Assembly (NCBI RefSeq): GCF_013111185.1
Contig: NZ_WVRE01000002.1
Location: 868,001 to 932,000, forward strand
Length of the DNA: 64,000 bases
From: Ruegeria sp. HKCCD7303
GTDB taxonomy: Bacteria; Pseudomonadota; Alphaproteobacteria; Rhodobacterales; Rhodobacteraceae
Reading direction: 5' to 3'
Below, one piece after another: positions 32,896 through 41,882 of the stretch. The stretch's first letter is position 1, and each line of letters begins with the position of its first letter. Both the position numbers and the translations under genes were made by a program. Below the pieces are notes generated by a model. That model did not search any database and was not told the DNA's origin. It saw only the letters and a list, made by a program, of their open reading frames with translations.

Positions 32896-33807
32896 ATGTC
32901 GCTCAGACCTACATTGGAAACGCGTCAGGCCATTCCCACGATGGAAGGGGCCGGAGTGAAACTGCATCGTGCGTTCGGGTTTCAAGACCCGTCGGAACTG
33001 GACCCTTTTCTTCTGTTTGACGACTTTCGAAACGAAAGGCCGCAGGACTATCAGGCCGGGTTTCCCTGGCATCCGCATCGCGGGATCGAGACAATCACCT
33101 ATGTTCTGGCCGGATCGGTCGAGCATTCCGATTCATTGGGCAACACCGGCACCTTGGGTGCGGGCGACGTGCAATGGATGACGGCCGGGTCAGGTATACT
33201 GCATCAGGAAATGCCGCACGGAAACACCTCGGGGCAGATGCACGGATTTCAATTGTGGGGCAACCTGCCCTCGGATCAGAAGATGACCGCCCCTCGCTAT
33301 CAGGATGTTCAAAGCAAAGACATTCCCGAAATCATCGATGACGACGGCACAACTGTTCGTGTGATTGTTGGAGACTTCTGGGGTAAGACCGGGCCGGTGG
33401 ATGGTATCGCGGCAGACCCGCAATACCTGGACATCTCGATCCCCGCAGGTGTGAAAAAGACCTTTCGGATCGACACCTATCGCCGAGCCTTCGCGTATGT
33501 GTTCCAGGGTCAGGCCGCCTTTGCCGACGCTTCGCAGCCAACAGGCGTGCTGTTGGAAAAAGAGGTCGCCGGGCAAGAGGTCAACATCCGCGATATGTCT
33601 GGCGACCGGACCCTTGTCCGCTTTGGCACCGGGGACGAAATCACCGTTCAGGCAGGCCAGGAAGGTGTTCGGTTTTTGTTGATCTCTGGTGCTCCGATTG
33701 ATGAACCAGTCGCGTGGCACGGTCCAATTGTGATGAACACAAGGGCCGAACTGGAACAAGCGTTTCGGGAGCTGCGAAACGGGACGTTCATTCGCCCCGC
33801 ACACTGA
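32896..33807 (+). CDS. Pirin family protein
   Basis: Encodes 303 aa from the ATG at 32896. Bicupin protein of the pirin family. The metal-binding residues are in place: His59 and His61 in FPWHPHRGIET and His103/Glu105 in GILHQEMPHG. The second cupin follows, with the C-terminal FLLISGAPIDEPVAWHGPIVMNT typical of bacterial pirins. Bacterial pirins have been linked to quercetin dioxygenase activity or redox-dependent regulation. It lies convergent with a TetR regulator 21 nt away. Confidence 0.92.
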   Translation: MSLRPTLETRQAIPTMEGAGVKLHRAFGFQDPSELDPFLLFDDFRNERPQDYQAGFPWHPHRGIETITYVLAGSVEHSDSLGNTGTLGAGDVQWMTAGSGILHQEMPHGNTSGQMHGFQLWGNLPSDQKMTAPRYQDVQSKDIPEIIDDDGTTVRVIVGDFWGKTGPVDGIAADPQYLDISIPAGVKKTFRIDTYRRAFAYVFQGQAAFADASQPTGVLLEKEVAGQEVNIRDMSGDRTLVRFGTGDEITVQAGQEGVRFLLISGAPIDEPVAWHGPIVMNTRAELEQAFRELRNGTFIRPAH

Positions 33808-33816
33808 CCTATTGGC

Positions 33817-33835
33817 GGCTTGACGTTGTCAGGCC
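33817..33835. terminator. Hairpin between convergent pirin and tetR genes
   Basis: GGCTTGAC-GTT-GTCAGGCC (8 bp, one G-U) in the 21-nt gap, overlapping the end of tetR. No T-tract on either strand, so weak support. Confidence 0.3.
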
Positions 33836-34416
33836 GTCACCGCCTTGTGTACCATGTTCCAATAGATCTGTTCGACCTCATCCAGCGACAATCGACCGCC
33901 AGATCGATACCAGGTCATCACACCGTTCAACATGGCAATCACGGCAAGCGTCGCAATCTTAGTGTCTGGAATTGCAAACTGACCGGCCTGCTGCCCCGCG
34001 TGAAGGATGTTTTCCAGCGCGTTTTCGTACTGTCGACGAAGGTCTTCTATTTCGGCGAAGTTTTCTGGCGAGAGATTTCGCAACTCCATATAGGCTATGA
34101 AGACCTCATCAGGGCGTTGCAGGTGGAAGCGAATGTGAAACCCGACGAACTGGCGCAATGCTTGTGGAGCGTCTTCGCCGCCCTGCAATTCGCTAAATGC
34201 AGACAACAACTCCTGCATGTGTTCACGCATCAATCGGTACAACAAGCTTTGCTTGTCCGGCGTGTAATTGTACAACGCCCCAGCCTGCACTCCGACTTCT
34301 TTCGCGATCTGCCGCATCGAAACGGCGGCATAGCCGTGTCGTGCAAACAAGTTCAGAGCAGCCTTGCGAATGCGCGGGCCGGTTATGTCCGAGTGAGAGC
34401 CTTGAGTTCGTGCCAT
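33829..34416 (-). CDS. TetR family transcriptional regulator
   Basis: Encodes 195 aa from the ATG at 34416; the frame extends to 34437, which would put the start inside the operator. The N-terminal HTH (about 13-60) reads RIRKAALNLFARHGYAAVSMRQIAKEVGVQAGALYNYTPDKQSLL, and the C-terminal ligand domain ends GGRLSLDEVEQIYWNMVHKA. The proximal 22-bp perfect palindrome ends 11 nt upstream of the start, so autorepression is very likely. Close to the TetR families that control fatty-acid or acyl-CoA genes, but the ligand is unknown. Confidence 0.93.
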   Translation of the reverse strand: MARTQGSHSDITGPRIRKAALNLFARHGYAAVSMRQIAKEVGVQAGALYNYTPDKQSLLYRLMREHMQELLSAFSELQGGEDAPQALRQFVGFHIRFHLQRPDEVFIAYMELRNLSPENFAEIEDLRRQYENALENILHAGQQAGQFAIPDTKIATLAVIAMLNGVMTWYRSGGRLSLDEVEQIYWNMVHKAVTA

Positions 34417-34426
34417 GTACCTACGA

Positions 34427-34448
34427 TATCTGAACAATTGTTCAGATA
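34427..34448. promoter_or_regulatory. 22-bp perfect palindromic operator upstream of tetR
   Basis: Half-site TATCTGAACAA is followed directly by its exact reverse complement. It ends 11 nt before the tetR start and 71 nt before the lipoprotein start, so one bound repressor dimer pair could control both divergent genes. Confidence 0.85.
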
Positions 34449-34518
34449 GAACCCCGCTTGATCGACAGCCCCAAAAGGTGCATCACAATACGGCACACAA
34501 AACAAAAAAGCGCACCCT

Positions 34519-34767
34519 ATGAAACTGCTGCCTATACTGTCGTTTATCCTTCTTTGCGCCGGCTGCGCAGATTTCCCCGAGTTGGAAGGCAGTGAACCGG
34601 CCTCGGTGAAAAAAGCTCCCTACCCGCGCCTTGTTCCTCTGCAAGAAACACTGGGACCTGCCATTGATCCGGTCAGCCAAGCTGCCACGGTCGAAGAAGA
34701 CCTAACGCAGCGAAGCGAAGCGCTCGCCCAAAAGGCCCAAGCGCTGCAAAACGCACAAACCAACTAA
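34519..34767 (+). CDS. Small lipoprotein of unknown function
   Basis: Encodes 82 aa. A lipoprotein signal peptide MKLLPILSFILLCAGC with lipobox LCAGC places the lipidated Cys at residue 16. The mature part is short and ends in a helical, Gln/Ala-rich segment (EEDLTQRSEALAQKAQALQNAQTN) that could form a coiled coil, reminiscent of small envelope lipoproteins. It is divergent from the TetR gene and may be under its operator. Function unknown. Confidence 0.75.
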   Translation: MKLLPILSFILLCAGCADFPELEGSEPASVKKAPYPRLVPLQETLGPAIDPVSQAATVEEDLTQRSEALAQKAQALQNAQTN

Positions 34768-34842
34768 CGCACAGCATTTCACCTCCACATTCGCCCGGTG
34801 ACGGATTGCACCCTTGGCCCGAACCCGCTAATGCAGCGCTGA

Positions 34843-34858
34843 TCGGACAAACGTCCGA
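34843..34858. repeat. Small dyad upstream of hom
   Basis: TCGGAC-AAAC-GTCCGA, a perfect 6-bp dyad ending 36 nt before the hom ATG. It may be an operator or leader hairpin; no regulator is indicated. Confidence 0.3.
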
Positions 34859-34893
34859 ATACAGTTAGAATCCGGCGGAAAGGGACATACGAC

Positions 34894-36180
34894 ATGACAC
34901 AGGCACTGCGGCTGGGAATTGCGGGCTTGGGAACGGTCGGCGTCGGTGTCGTAAAGATTGTCCGCCGCCATGCCGACTTGCTGAAAGCGCGTACGGGCCG
35001 CTCGATTGAGATCGTGGCCGTGTCAGCACGAGATCCCAACAAGGATCGTGGCGTAAACCTGTCGGATTATGCCTGGGAAACCGATCCGGTGGCACTGGCA
35101 AAACGCGACGATGTCGATGTTTTTGCCGAGTTGATGGGCGGCGAAAACGGACCCGCCAAGGCGTCGGTCGAGGCCGCTTTGACCTCGGGCAAGGATGTTG
35201 TCACTGCCAACAAGGCATTGCTTGCCATCCACGGACAAGAACTGGCAGAACAGGCAGAAGCTGCGGGTCGTGTCATCCGCTTCGAGGCTGCTGTTGCTGG
35301 TGGTATCCCGGTAATCAAATCCCTAACGGAAGGTTTGGCCGGGAATGAAATCACGCGTGTTATGGGCGTGATGAACGGCACCTGCAACTACATCCTGACC
35401 CGAATGCAATCACAGCGTCAGGGGTATAACGCCCTGTTCGATGAATGCGCCGAGCTTGGCTATCTTGAGGCCGACCCCAATCTGGATGTGGGCGGCATCG
35501 ACGCTGCACATAAACTGGCGCTTCTGGCCTCGATTGCCTTTGGCACCAAGCCGAATTTCGATGGCATCGAGATTGAAGGCATTCAGCACATCAGCCTCGA
35601 TGATATCGATCAGGCCGACGACATGGGTTTCCGCATCAAATTGCTGGGTGTCGCGCAGCGCACCGCACGCGGGCTAGAGCAACGTATGCAACCTTGCCTC
35701 GTACCCAGCGATTCTCCGCTGGGTCAGCTGGAGGGTGGCACCAATATGGTGGTGATCGAAGGCGACTCGGTCGAGCAGATCGTTTTGCGCGGTCCCGGTG
35801 CAGGCGAAGGCCCCACGGCCAGCGCGGTGATGGGCGATGTTTGTGATCTGGCGCGCGGGATGCAGATTTCGACCTTCGGCCGCCCTGCTACATCGCTCGA
35901 GGCTGCCAAGCCCGCGGTCACTGGCCTGCCTGCGCCGTATTACCTGCGGCTTGGCCTGTTAGACAAACCCGGTGCTCTGGCAAAAGTTGCGGCTATTCTG
36001 GGCGACGCGGGCGTTTCGATCGACCGGATGCGCCAGTACGCGCACGCGGAAAGCACAGCCCCCGTTCTAATCGTTACGCACAAAACCACCCGCGCCGCAC
36101 TGAACGTGGCGCTGGACGGTTTCCGCAATACGGATGTAGTGGCAGGTGAGCCTGTTGCGCTGCGGATTGAAAAGGTTTGA
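34894..36180 (+). CDS. hom: Homoserine dehydrogenase
   Basis: Encodes 428 aa; GGAAAGG precedes the ATG. Reduces aspartate semialdehyde to homoserine, the branch point to threonine and methionine. The NAD(P) domain starts LGIAGLGTVGVGVVKI. The catalytic domain has AAVAGGIPVIKSLTEGLAGNEI, MNGTCNYILTRM and DVGGIDAAHKLALLASIAFG. A C-terminal ACT domain (from about residue 350; YYLRLGLLDKPGALAKVAAILGDAGVSI) suggests allosteric feedback by threonine. Length and order are normal. It is followed 69 nt later by glpX. Confidence 0.97.
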   Translation: MTQALRLGIAGLGTVGVGVVKIVRRHADLLKARTGRSIEIVAVSARDPNKDRGVNLSDYAWETDPVALAKRDDVDVFAELMGGENGPAKASVEAALTSGKDVVTANKALLAIHGQELAEQAEAAGRVIRFEAAVAGGIPVIKSLTEGLAGNEITRVMGVMNGTCNYILTRMQSQRQGYNALFDECAELGYLEADPNLDVGGIDAAHKLALLASIAFGTKPNFDGIEIEGIQHISLDDIDQADDMGFRIKLLGVAQRTARGLEQRMQPCLVPSDSPLGQLEGGTNMVVIEGDSVEQIVLRGPGAGEGPTASAVMGDVCDLARGMQISTFGRPATSLEAAKPAVTGLPAPYYLRLGLLDKPGALAKVAAILGDAGVSIDRMRQYAHAESTAPVLIVTHKTTRAALNVALDGFRNTDVVAGEPVALRIEKV

Positions 36181-36249
36181 TCTTGCAGCCCGCATGAAAC
36201 GCAAGCTATGCCGAAAGAAACGGCTTTACTGACCAAGGGATACTGAACA

Positions 36250-37233
36250 ATGAGTGCTGCCAAGACCGATTTCAACGACCGCCTGCTGTCTCTGGGGCTG
36301 GCAAGGGTGGCGGAACAGGCTGCACTGGCCTCAGCGTCGCTTGTGGGGCGCGGCGATGAGAAAGCTGCCGATCAGGCAGCCGTAAACGCCATGCGCGAAC
36401 AGCTGAACCTGCTGGACATTGCCGGTGTCGTGGTGATCGGTGAAGGTGAGCGCGATGAAGCGCCCATGCTGTATATCGGCGAAGAAGTTGGCACCGGCAC
36501 CGGCCCCGGTGTGGACATCGCGCTGGACCCGCTGGAAGGCACAACGCTGACCGCCAAGGACATGCCCAACGCGCTGACCGTGATCGCCATGGGTCCGCGT
36601 GGATCGATGCTGCACGCGCCGGACGTTTATATGGACAAGCTGGCCGTTGGTCCCGGCCTGCCTGAGGGCGTCGTTAACCTGGACATGTCCCCGCGCGAGC
36701 GCGTCGAAGCATTGGCAAAGGCCAAGGGCTGCAAACCGGCCGACATCACCGTTTGCATTCTGGAACGTCCCCGTCATGAAGCCATGATCGCCGAAGTGCG
36801 CGAGACCGGTGCCTCGATCCGCCTGATCACCGATGGTGATGTGGCTGGCGTCATGCACTGTGCCGAAAGCGAAGTGACCGGAATCGACATGTATATGGGT
36901 CAAGGTGGTGCGCCCGAGGGTGTTCTGGCTGCCGCCGCGCTGAAATGCATGGGCGGTCAGATCTTTGGTCGCCTCTTGTTCCGCAACGATGACGAACGTG
37001 GGCGCGCGGCCAAAGCAGGCATCACGGATCTGGATCGCGTTTATGCGCGTGATGAGATGGTGACCGCAGATGTGATCTTTGCCGCAACCGGTGTTACAGG
37101 TGGTTCACTGCTGCCGCGCATCAAACGTGAACCGGGCTGGGTTGAAACCACAACCCTGCTGATGCGGTCCAAAACAGGGTCAGTGCGCCGCATGTCCTAT
37201 CGCACGCCCACCTGGCCGCACGACAAGGCGTGA
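36250..37233 (+). CDS. glpX: Class II fructose-1,6-bisphosphatase GlpX
   Basis: Encodes 327 aa. Hydrolyses fructose 1,6-bisphosphate in gluconeogenesis. Metal and phosphate-binding motifs of the lithium-sensitive phosphatase fold are present: VVIGEGERDEAPMLYIGEEVG, the DPLEGTTLTAKDMPNA motif, and TDGDVAGVMHCA with GQGGAPEGVLAAAALKCMGGQ. The hom-glpX-recJ order is found in many alphaproteobacteria. A rho-independent-type hairpin follows before recJ. Confidence 0.96.
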   Translation: MSAAKTDFNDRLLSLGLARVAEQAALASASLVGRGDEKAADQAAVNAMREQLNLLDIAGVVVIGEGERDEAPMLYIGEEVGTGTGPGVDIALDPLEGTTLTAKDMPNALTVIAMGPRGSMLHAPDVYMDKLAVGPGLPEGVVNLDMSPRERVEALAKAKGCKPADITVCILERPRHEAMIAEVRETGASIRLITDGDVAGVMHCAESEVTGIDMYMGQGGAPEGVLAAAALKCMGGQIFGRLLFRNDDERGRAAKAGITDLDRVYARDEMVTADVIFAATGVTGGSLLPRIKREPGWVETTTLLMRSKTGSVRRMSYRTPTWPHDKA

Positions 37234-37279
37234 CGGCTTGCGCCATTGCCTTTGGCGAGAGTATTTCTGAAAAAATGAA

Positions 37280-37307
37280 AAGGCCGGGTCCGCAAGGGTC
37301 CGGCCTT
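37280..37307 (+). terminator. Hairpin between glpX and recJ
   Basis: AAGGCCGG/CCGGCCTT 8-bp stem enclosing a further GTCC/GGGT-type inner pairing. An A-run precedes it, which reads as T's on the other strand; on the plus strand the T-tract is minimal. Confidence 0.5.
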
Positions 37308-37326
37308 GGCGCATAAGAGGCGAGCG

Positions 37327-39069
37327 ATGAGTTTTCTAGGAGTCGAACAATCATTGACGGGGCGACGCTGGGTTGGCCCCAGCGCCGAAGTCGAGCGCGC
37401 CTCAGAAATGATGGCACAGCAGACTGATCTGCCACGCGCGGTGTGCCAGGTTCTGGCCCGACGCGGTGTGCCGGTGATGGAGGCTCGCGGTTTCCTTGAC
37501 CCAAAGCTCAAGGAATTGCTGCCCGACCCGCGTGCGATGAAAGACATGGAGGTTGCAGCGACACGCTTTCTTGACGCGGTTAGACATCGTCAGAAAATCG
37601 CTGTGTTTGCCGATTACGATGTCGACGGCGGCAGCTCTGCCGCGCTGCTGATGGTCTGGCTGCGCCATATGGGTTTGCAGGCGACGCTGTATGTGCCAGA
37701 CCGCATCGACGAAGGATATGGCCCCAATGCACCTGCCATGCGGGATTTAGCGGAAGCGCATGATCTGATCATTTGCGTTGACTGCGGGACGCTTAGCCAT
37801 GACCCGATCGCAGCGGCCAAGGGGGCCGACGTGATCGTTCTGGATCATCATCTTGGGGGCGAAACCCTGCCCGATTGCGTCGCTGTCGTGAATCCGAACC
37901 GCCAGGACGAAAGCGGCGATCTGGGGTATCTTTGCGCAGCAGGTGTGGTGTTCTTGATGCTGGTCGAAGCCGGACGACAATTGCGCGAAGCAGGAGCGAA
38001 GGGGCCGGACCTGATGTCGATGCTGGATCTGGTGGCGCTGGCTACCGTGGCCGACGTCGCACCTTTGATCGATGCCAATCGCGCTTTGGTTCGGCAGGGC
38101 TTGAAAGTGATGGCGCAGCGGCAGCGCCCCGGTCTTGTGGCCCTGTCCGATGTCTCGCGCATGGATACCGCGCCGAACAGTTATCATCTTGGATTTCTGC
38201 TGGGCCCTCGTGTGAACGCAGGCGGACGGATCGGTCAAGCTGATCTGGGCGCGCGATTGCTAAGCACAGAGTCCCCGCACGAAGCGCAAGCTTTGTCAGA
38301 GCGTTTGGATGCGTTGAACACAGAACGTCGTGATATTGAGAACGCTGTTCGCGCGGCAGCCATGGAACAGGCCGAGGATCGTGGCCTGGACGCGCCCTTG
38401 GTGTGGGCGGCGGGCGAAGGCTGGCACCCCGGCGTGGTGGGGATCGTAGCATCGCGCCTGAAGGAAACCGCCAACCGCCCGGCCATCGTGATTGGCTTTG
38501 ATGGGGATGAAGGCAAAGGCTCGGGTCGGTCAGTTTCGGGCGTTGATCTGGGGGCCTCAATCCAGCGTCTCGCCGCTGAAGGTCTGTTGGTCAAGGGCGG
38601 CGGCCACAAGATGGCGGCGGGTCTGACGGTGATGCGCGACAAGCTTGAACCTGCCATGGAGCGTCTGAGCGAGTTGCTGGCCAAACAAGGGGCCGGTCAG
38701 AGCGGCCCGGCCGACCTGAAGCTGGACGGCGCACTCATGCCCGGCGCGGCGACGGTTGATCTGATAGAACAGGTTGAAAAGGCGGGACCATTTGGCGCCA
38801 GCGCCCCTGCCCCACGCTATGCTTTGCCGGACCTGCAGGTGCGCTTTTCTAAACGAGTCGGGGAAACACATCTGAAACTGTCGCTGGCCGATGGCATGGG
38901 CGGTGGGCTCGACGCAATTGCCTTTGGCGCCTTTGACGGACCCATGGGTGAGAAGCTGTCAAATCATGGTGGCGCGCGTTTCCATTTCGCGGGACGGCTT
39001 GAGGTGAATACATGGGGCGGGCGCCAGTCCGTGCAACTCAGGCTGGAGGATGCAGCAGAGACAAATTAG
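37327..39069 (+). CDS. recJ: Single-stranded-DNA-specific exonuclease RecJ
   Basis: Encodes 580 aa from the ATG at 37327; the frame is open to 37306. 5'-3' ssDNA exonuclease of recombination and mismatch repair. The DHH domain motifs are present: IAVFADYDVDGGSSAALL, ICVDCGTLSHD and the DHH itself in IVLDHHLGG. VAPLIDANRALVRQGL follows, then the DHHA1 domain with GGGHKMAAGLTV. The C-terminal OB-type domain ends near RLEVNTWGGRQSVQLRLEDA. Followed by two tRNA-Glu genes. Confidence 0.96.
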   Translation: MSFLGVEQSLTGRRWVGPSAEVERASEMMAQQTDLPRAVCQVLARRGVPVMEARGFLDPKLKELLPDPRAMKDMEVAATRFLDAVRHRQKIAVFADYDVDGGSSAALLMVWLRHMGLQATLYVPDRIDEGYGPNAPAMRDLAEAHDLIICVDCGTLSHDPIAAAKGADVIVLDHHLGGETLPDCVAVVNPNRQDESGDLGYLCAAGVVFLMLVEAGRQLREAGAKGPDLMSMLDLVALATVADVAPLIDANRALVRQGLKVMAQRQRPGLVALSDVSRMDTAPNSYHLGFLLGPRVNAGGRIGQADLGARLLSTESPHEAQALSERLDALNTERRDIENAVRAAAMEQAEDRGLDAPLVWAAGEGWHPGVVGIVASRLKETANRPAIVIGFDGDEGKGSGRSVSGVDLGASIQRLAAEGLLVKGGGHKMAAGLTVMRDKLEPAMERLSELLAKQGAGQSGPADLKLDGALMPGAATVDLIEQVEKAGPFGASAPAPRYALPDLQVRFSKRVGETHLKLSLADGMGGGLDAIAFGAFDGPMGEKLSNHGGARFHFAGRLEVNTWGGRQSVQLRLEDAAETN

Positions 39070-39167
39070 CGCTCTGCGACAGTGGCCCAAAAAACTTTCA
39101 CATCCCTGCATTTTTCCGCTTGCGGGGGTCACAGTGAAACCGTAAAAGGCCCTCCACAAGCCAGCGT

Positions 39168-39242
39168 GGCCCGTTCGTCTATCGGTTAGGACGCCAGGTT
39201 TTCAACCTGGAAAGAGGGGTTCGATTCCCCTACGGGCTACCA
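39168..39242 (+). tRNA. tRNA-Glu (TTC), first copy
   Basis: 75 nt including encoded CCA. Acceptor GGCCCGT pairs with ACGGGCT (G1-U72), the D arm is GTCTATCGGTTAGGAC, the anticodon arm CCAGG-TTTTCAA-CCTGG reads TTC (Glu), and the T arm is AGGGGTTCGATTCCCCT. Confidence 0.97.
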
Positions 39243-39266
39243 CTTGTGCTTGCGCCACTACCAAAT

Positions 39267-39341
39267 GGCCCGTTCGTCTATCGGTTAGGACGCCAGGTTT
39301 TCAACCTGGAAAGAGGGGTTCGATTCCCCTACGGGCTACCA
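39267..39341 (+). tRNA. tRNA-Glu (TTC), second identical copy
   Basis: Identical over all 75 nt to the copy at 39168-39242, period 99 nt. It ends 9 nt before the 3' end of the V-ATPase subunit A gene on the other strand. Confidence 0.97.
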
Positions 39342-39350
39342 TTTTCTTCC

Positions 39351-41192
39351 CTAAGTTCCGAATTTTTCGCGGCATAGATCTTTGATCTGGGTCCAAATCG
39401 ATTTGTATTCTGGCGTATTTTCCGCCGCATAATGGAAGTTCTTTATCAACCCGGTCAGCTGCGTAAACACCTGCCGTACTTCGGCTTTGTCCGAGAAGGC
39501 CGCTTTGGATTGCGTGACATCATAGATAAGCTTGAACGTCATTTTCTGCCGCTCCAGCGGAACGGTCGCATCGACCTTGTCGAAGGCGTCTTGCTGCAAG
39601 TAGACCATGTCAACAAAAAGCGCTTTTTGCTGTGTTACAAAATCGTCGATCGTGACACCCTCTTCCCCCGTGACCTGCATCATCTGGTCAACCTGTTCGC
39701 CCTTTTCGATCAGAGCGATCAGGTCGCGCACTTTACCCGTCCAGCCGGGTTCGGCATTCTTGTCGTACCAATCCGACAACTGATCTGTGTACCGAGACCA
39801 GCTGAGCATCGGGTCAACCGCCGGGTAAAAGCGTTTATAGGCACGCTCGGACGACAGGCCGAGGAAGCACTTGACCGTCGACAGGGTGGATTGCGTGACA
39901 GGCTCGTCAAAATTACCGCCCGCAGGTGAAACCGTTCCGATCAGCGTCAGACTGCCCAGATCACCGTCGTTGGTTTTCAGGGCCCCTGCCCGCTCGTACA
40001 ACCCTTTGATGGAGCTTTCCAGATAGGCGGGGAACCCTTCTTCGCCGGGGATTTCCTCAAGCTTACCCGAAGTTTCACGCATGGCTTGCGCCCAGCGACT
40101 GGTGCTGTCGGCGATCAGCAACACGTCATAGCCCATCTGCCGGTAGTATTCGCCCAACGTAATGCCAGTGAAGATCGACGCCTCGCGCGCGGCAACCGGC
40201 ATCGAGGACGTATTGCAGATGATAATTGTCCGATCCATCAGGCTGCCCCCCGTGGTCGGATCGGTCATCTTCGGGAATTCCTCGATGGTTTCCACCACCT
40301 CACCCGCACGTTCGCCACAGGCCACAACGATCACGATATCGACCTGTGCATTCCGTGCGATCAGGTTCTGCAGCACGGTCTTGCCTGCCCCGAACGGCCC
40401 GGGAATACAGGCGGTTCCACCGCGTGCGATCGGGAAGAACGTGTCGATCAGACGTTGCGAAGTTAGAACAGGCTCGGTCGGATACAGTCGCTCAGACAAC
40501 GTGCGTTTCAGGATGTTTTCCGGCAATGGCCGCCGAACCGGCCATTTCTGCGACAGGGTCAGAGTATGCTCGCCCCCGTTCTCGTCTTCCAGACGGGCCA
40601 CAATGTCATGGATCGTGGCCGCGCCCTTTTGAACCCAGACCACCTTGTATGTACCGGACCAATTGAATGGCAGCATGATCTTGTGGCTAAAGTGTCCTTC
40701 GGGCACTGTCCCGATACTGTCCCCGGCAGTTACTGTGTCGCCAACCTTGACCGAAGGCGTGAAGGACCATTTCGCCAGCTCATCCAAGGGCGCAACATCT
40801 GCACCGCGTGGCAGGAATGTGCCAAATTCGGCGGCCACTTTTGGCAGAGGCGATTGCAACCCGTCAAACACCTGCCCCAATAGTCCCGGCCCCAGCTCAA
40901 CCGACAGCAACTGACCCGATTGCTCAACCGGATCGCCAACAGCCACGCCGTCGGTACTTTCATAGACCTGTACGTCCGCGGTATCGCCACGCACTCGCAG
41001 CACTTCGGCTTTCAAACGTTCCTGACGCCCACCGGGACTGGGGCGCGATGGCAGGATGAACACCACCTCGTTTTTGACCAATTGGCCTGGCTGACCGGTC
41101 GCGTCCGGGTTGGCTTGTATTTGCACAAGCCCTTCCTGAACCGAGACGACCCGTGCGGTCGAGGTTTGCTTAGCTGAGGTTGGGGCTGTCAT
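39351..41192 (-). CDS. ntpA: V/A-type ATP synthase subunit A (catalytic)
   Basis: Encodes 613 aa. Catalytic nucleotide-binding subunit of the A3B3 head. It has Walker A PGPFGAGKTV near residue 265, VACGERAGEV, and the long non-homologous region (about 110-210) typical of V/A-type A subunits (LGQVFDGLQSPL, FLPRGADV ... SGTYKVVWVQKGAATI). SRWAQAMRETSGKLEEIPGEEGFPAYL is the diagnostic V-type A motif. Its ATG overlaps the DUF2764 stop as ATGA. Last gene of the seven-gene operon; its 3' end abuts tRNA-Glu. An F-type ATPase elsewhere in the genome is expected, so this would be a second rotary ATPase. Confidence 0.95.
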   Translation of the reverse strand: MTAPTSAKQTSTARVVSVQEGLVQIQANPDATGQPGQLVKNEVVFILPSRPSPGGRQERLKAEVLRVRGDTADVQVYESTDGVAVGDPVEQSGQLLSVELGPGLLGQVFDGLQSPLPKVAAEFGTFLPRGADVAPLDELAKWSFTPSVKVGDTVTAGDSIGTVPEGHFSHKIMLPFNWSGTYKVVWVQKGAATIHDIVARLEDENGGEHTLTLSQKWPVRRPLPENILKRTLSERLYPTEPVLTSQRLIDTFFPIARGGTACIPGPFGAGKTVLQNLIARNAQVDIVIVVACGERAGEVVETIEEFPKMTDPTTGGSLMDRTIIICNTSSMPVAAREASIFTGITLGEYYRQMGYDVLLIADSTSRWAQAMRETSGKLEEIPGEEGFPAYLESSIKGLYERAGALKTNDGDLGSLTLIGTVSPAGGNFDEPVTQSTLSTVKCFLGLSSERAYKRFYPAVDPMLSWSRYTDQLSDWYDKNAEPGWTGKVRDLIALIEKGEQVDQMMQVTGEEGVTIDDFVTQQKALFVDMVYLQQDAFDKVDATVPLERQKMTFKLIYDVTQSKAAFSDKAEVRQVFTQLTGLIKNFHYAAENTPEYKSIWTQIKDLCREKFGT

Positions 41193-41881
41193 GCGCTTGC
41201 TCCCTCAAAATCGATATCTGCGACATCGGCCATGGCCTGTTGCGCCAGTTTCTCAAATCGCTTGGCCGCCTCGGTGGCGCTGCTTTGCGCCCAGCGGTCA
41301 AAAATATTCCAGATCAGGACATAGATCGCGACCGCCTCAAAATCGAACATGTGGCGGGCTGCGTGTCGCTTGAGTTGCTTGTGGCTAATCGACAAAAGCA
41401 GACGTTCCAGTCCAAGCGGATCTTCGTCTTCGAGCAATTGGTGCGCCTCTTTCAGCCACGGCATGGGCGTATCCAGCCCAAATGTAGGATCGGTCCAGTA
41501 GGCTGGAATGTGGCGGCTCCATCGTCCGACGCCGAACGAGCCTGAAGGCGCGGGTTCTCCGCGTTTTCTAAGGCGCAGTGCTGCAACAACCGAGCGGAGT
41601 TCCATGCGCTCCACAAAGAGCTTGCGTAAGGTGGGCTGTGGGATGTCCATCAACGCCTGTTTACAGCGCTGGATTGCCTGAACGTCAGTGACATCCATGT
41701 CATAGGCGCTCCAGCTCAGCGTGTGCTCAAGAACATTCAAGACCTTGGCATCATCCGCTGTCAGAGCCGTCAACCGACGGTCGAGCCTGATGCGCGAAAG
41801 CGGAGGCTGTTTGGCAACAAACAAGCGCTCCGATCCCGGAAGACTGCACATCAATGCGATATAGGCGTCCTGCTCTGACAT
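41189..41881 (-). CDS. DUF2764 protein of the V-ATPase operon
   Basis: Encodes 230 aa from the ATG at 41881, 2 nt after the subunit E stop. The frame is open 10 codons further upstream, but those overlap subunit E. The family is found almost only in V-ATPase operons of Chlamydia, spirochaetes and Bacteroidetes, between E and A. The protein is helical with no membrane segment (DAYIALMCSLPGSERLFV, LRKLFVERMELRSVVAALRLRKRGEPAP, KQLKRHAARHMFDFEAVAIYVLIWNIFDRW). It is suspected to stand in for the missing subunit C. Position between E and A matches that context exactly. Confidence 0.82.
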   Translation of the reverse strand: MSEQDAYIALMCSLPGSERLFVAKQPPLSRIRLDRRLTALTADDAKVLNVLEHTLSWSAYDMDVTDVQAIQRCKQALMDIPQPTLRKLFVERMELRSVVAALRLRKRGEPAPSGSFGVGRWSRHIPAYWTDPTFGLDTPMPWLKEAHQLLEDEDPLGLERLLLSISHKQLKRHAARHMFDFEAVAIYVLIWNIFDRWAQSSATEAAKRFEKLAQQAMADVADIDFEGASA

Positions 41882-41882
41882 C

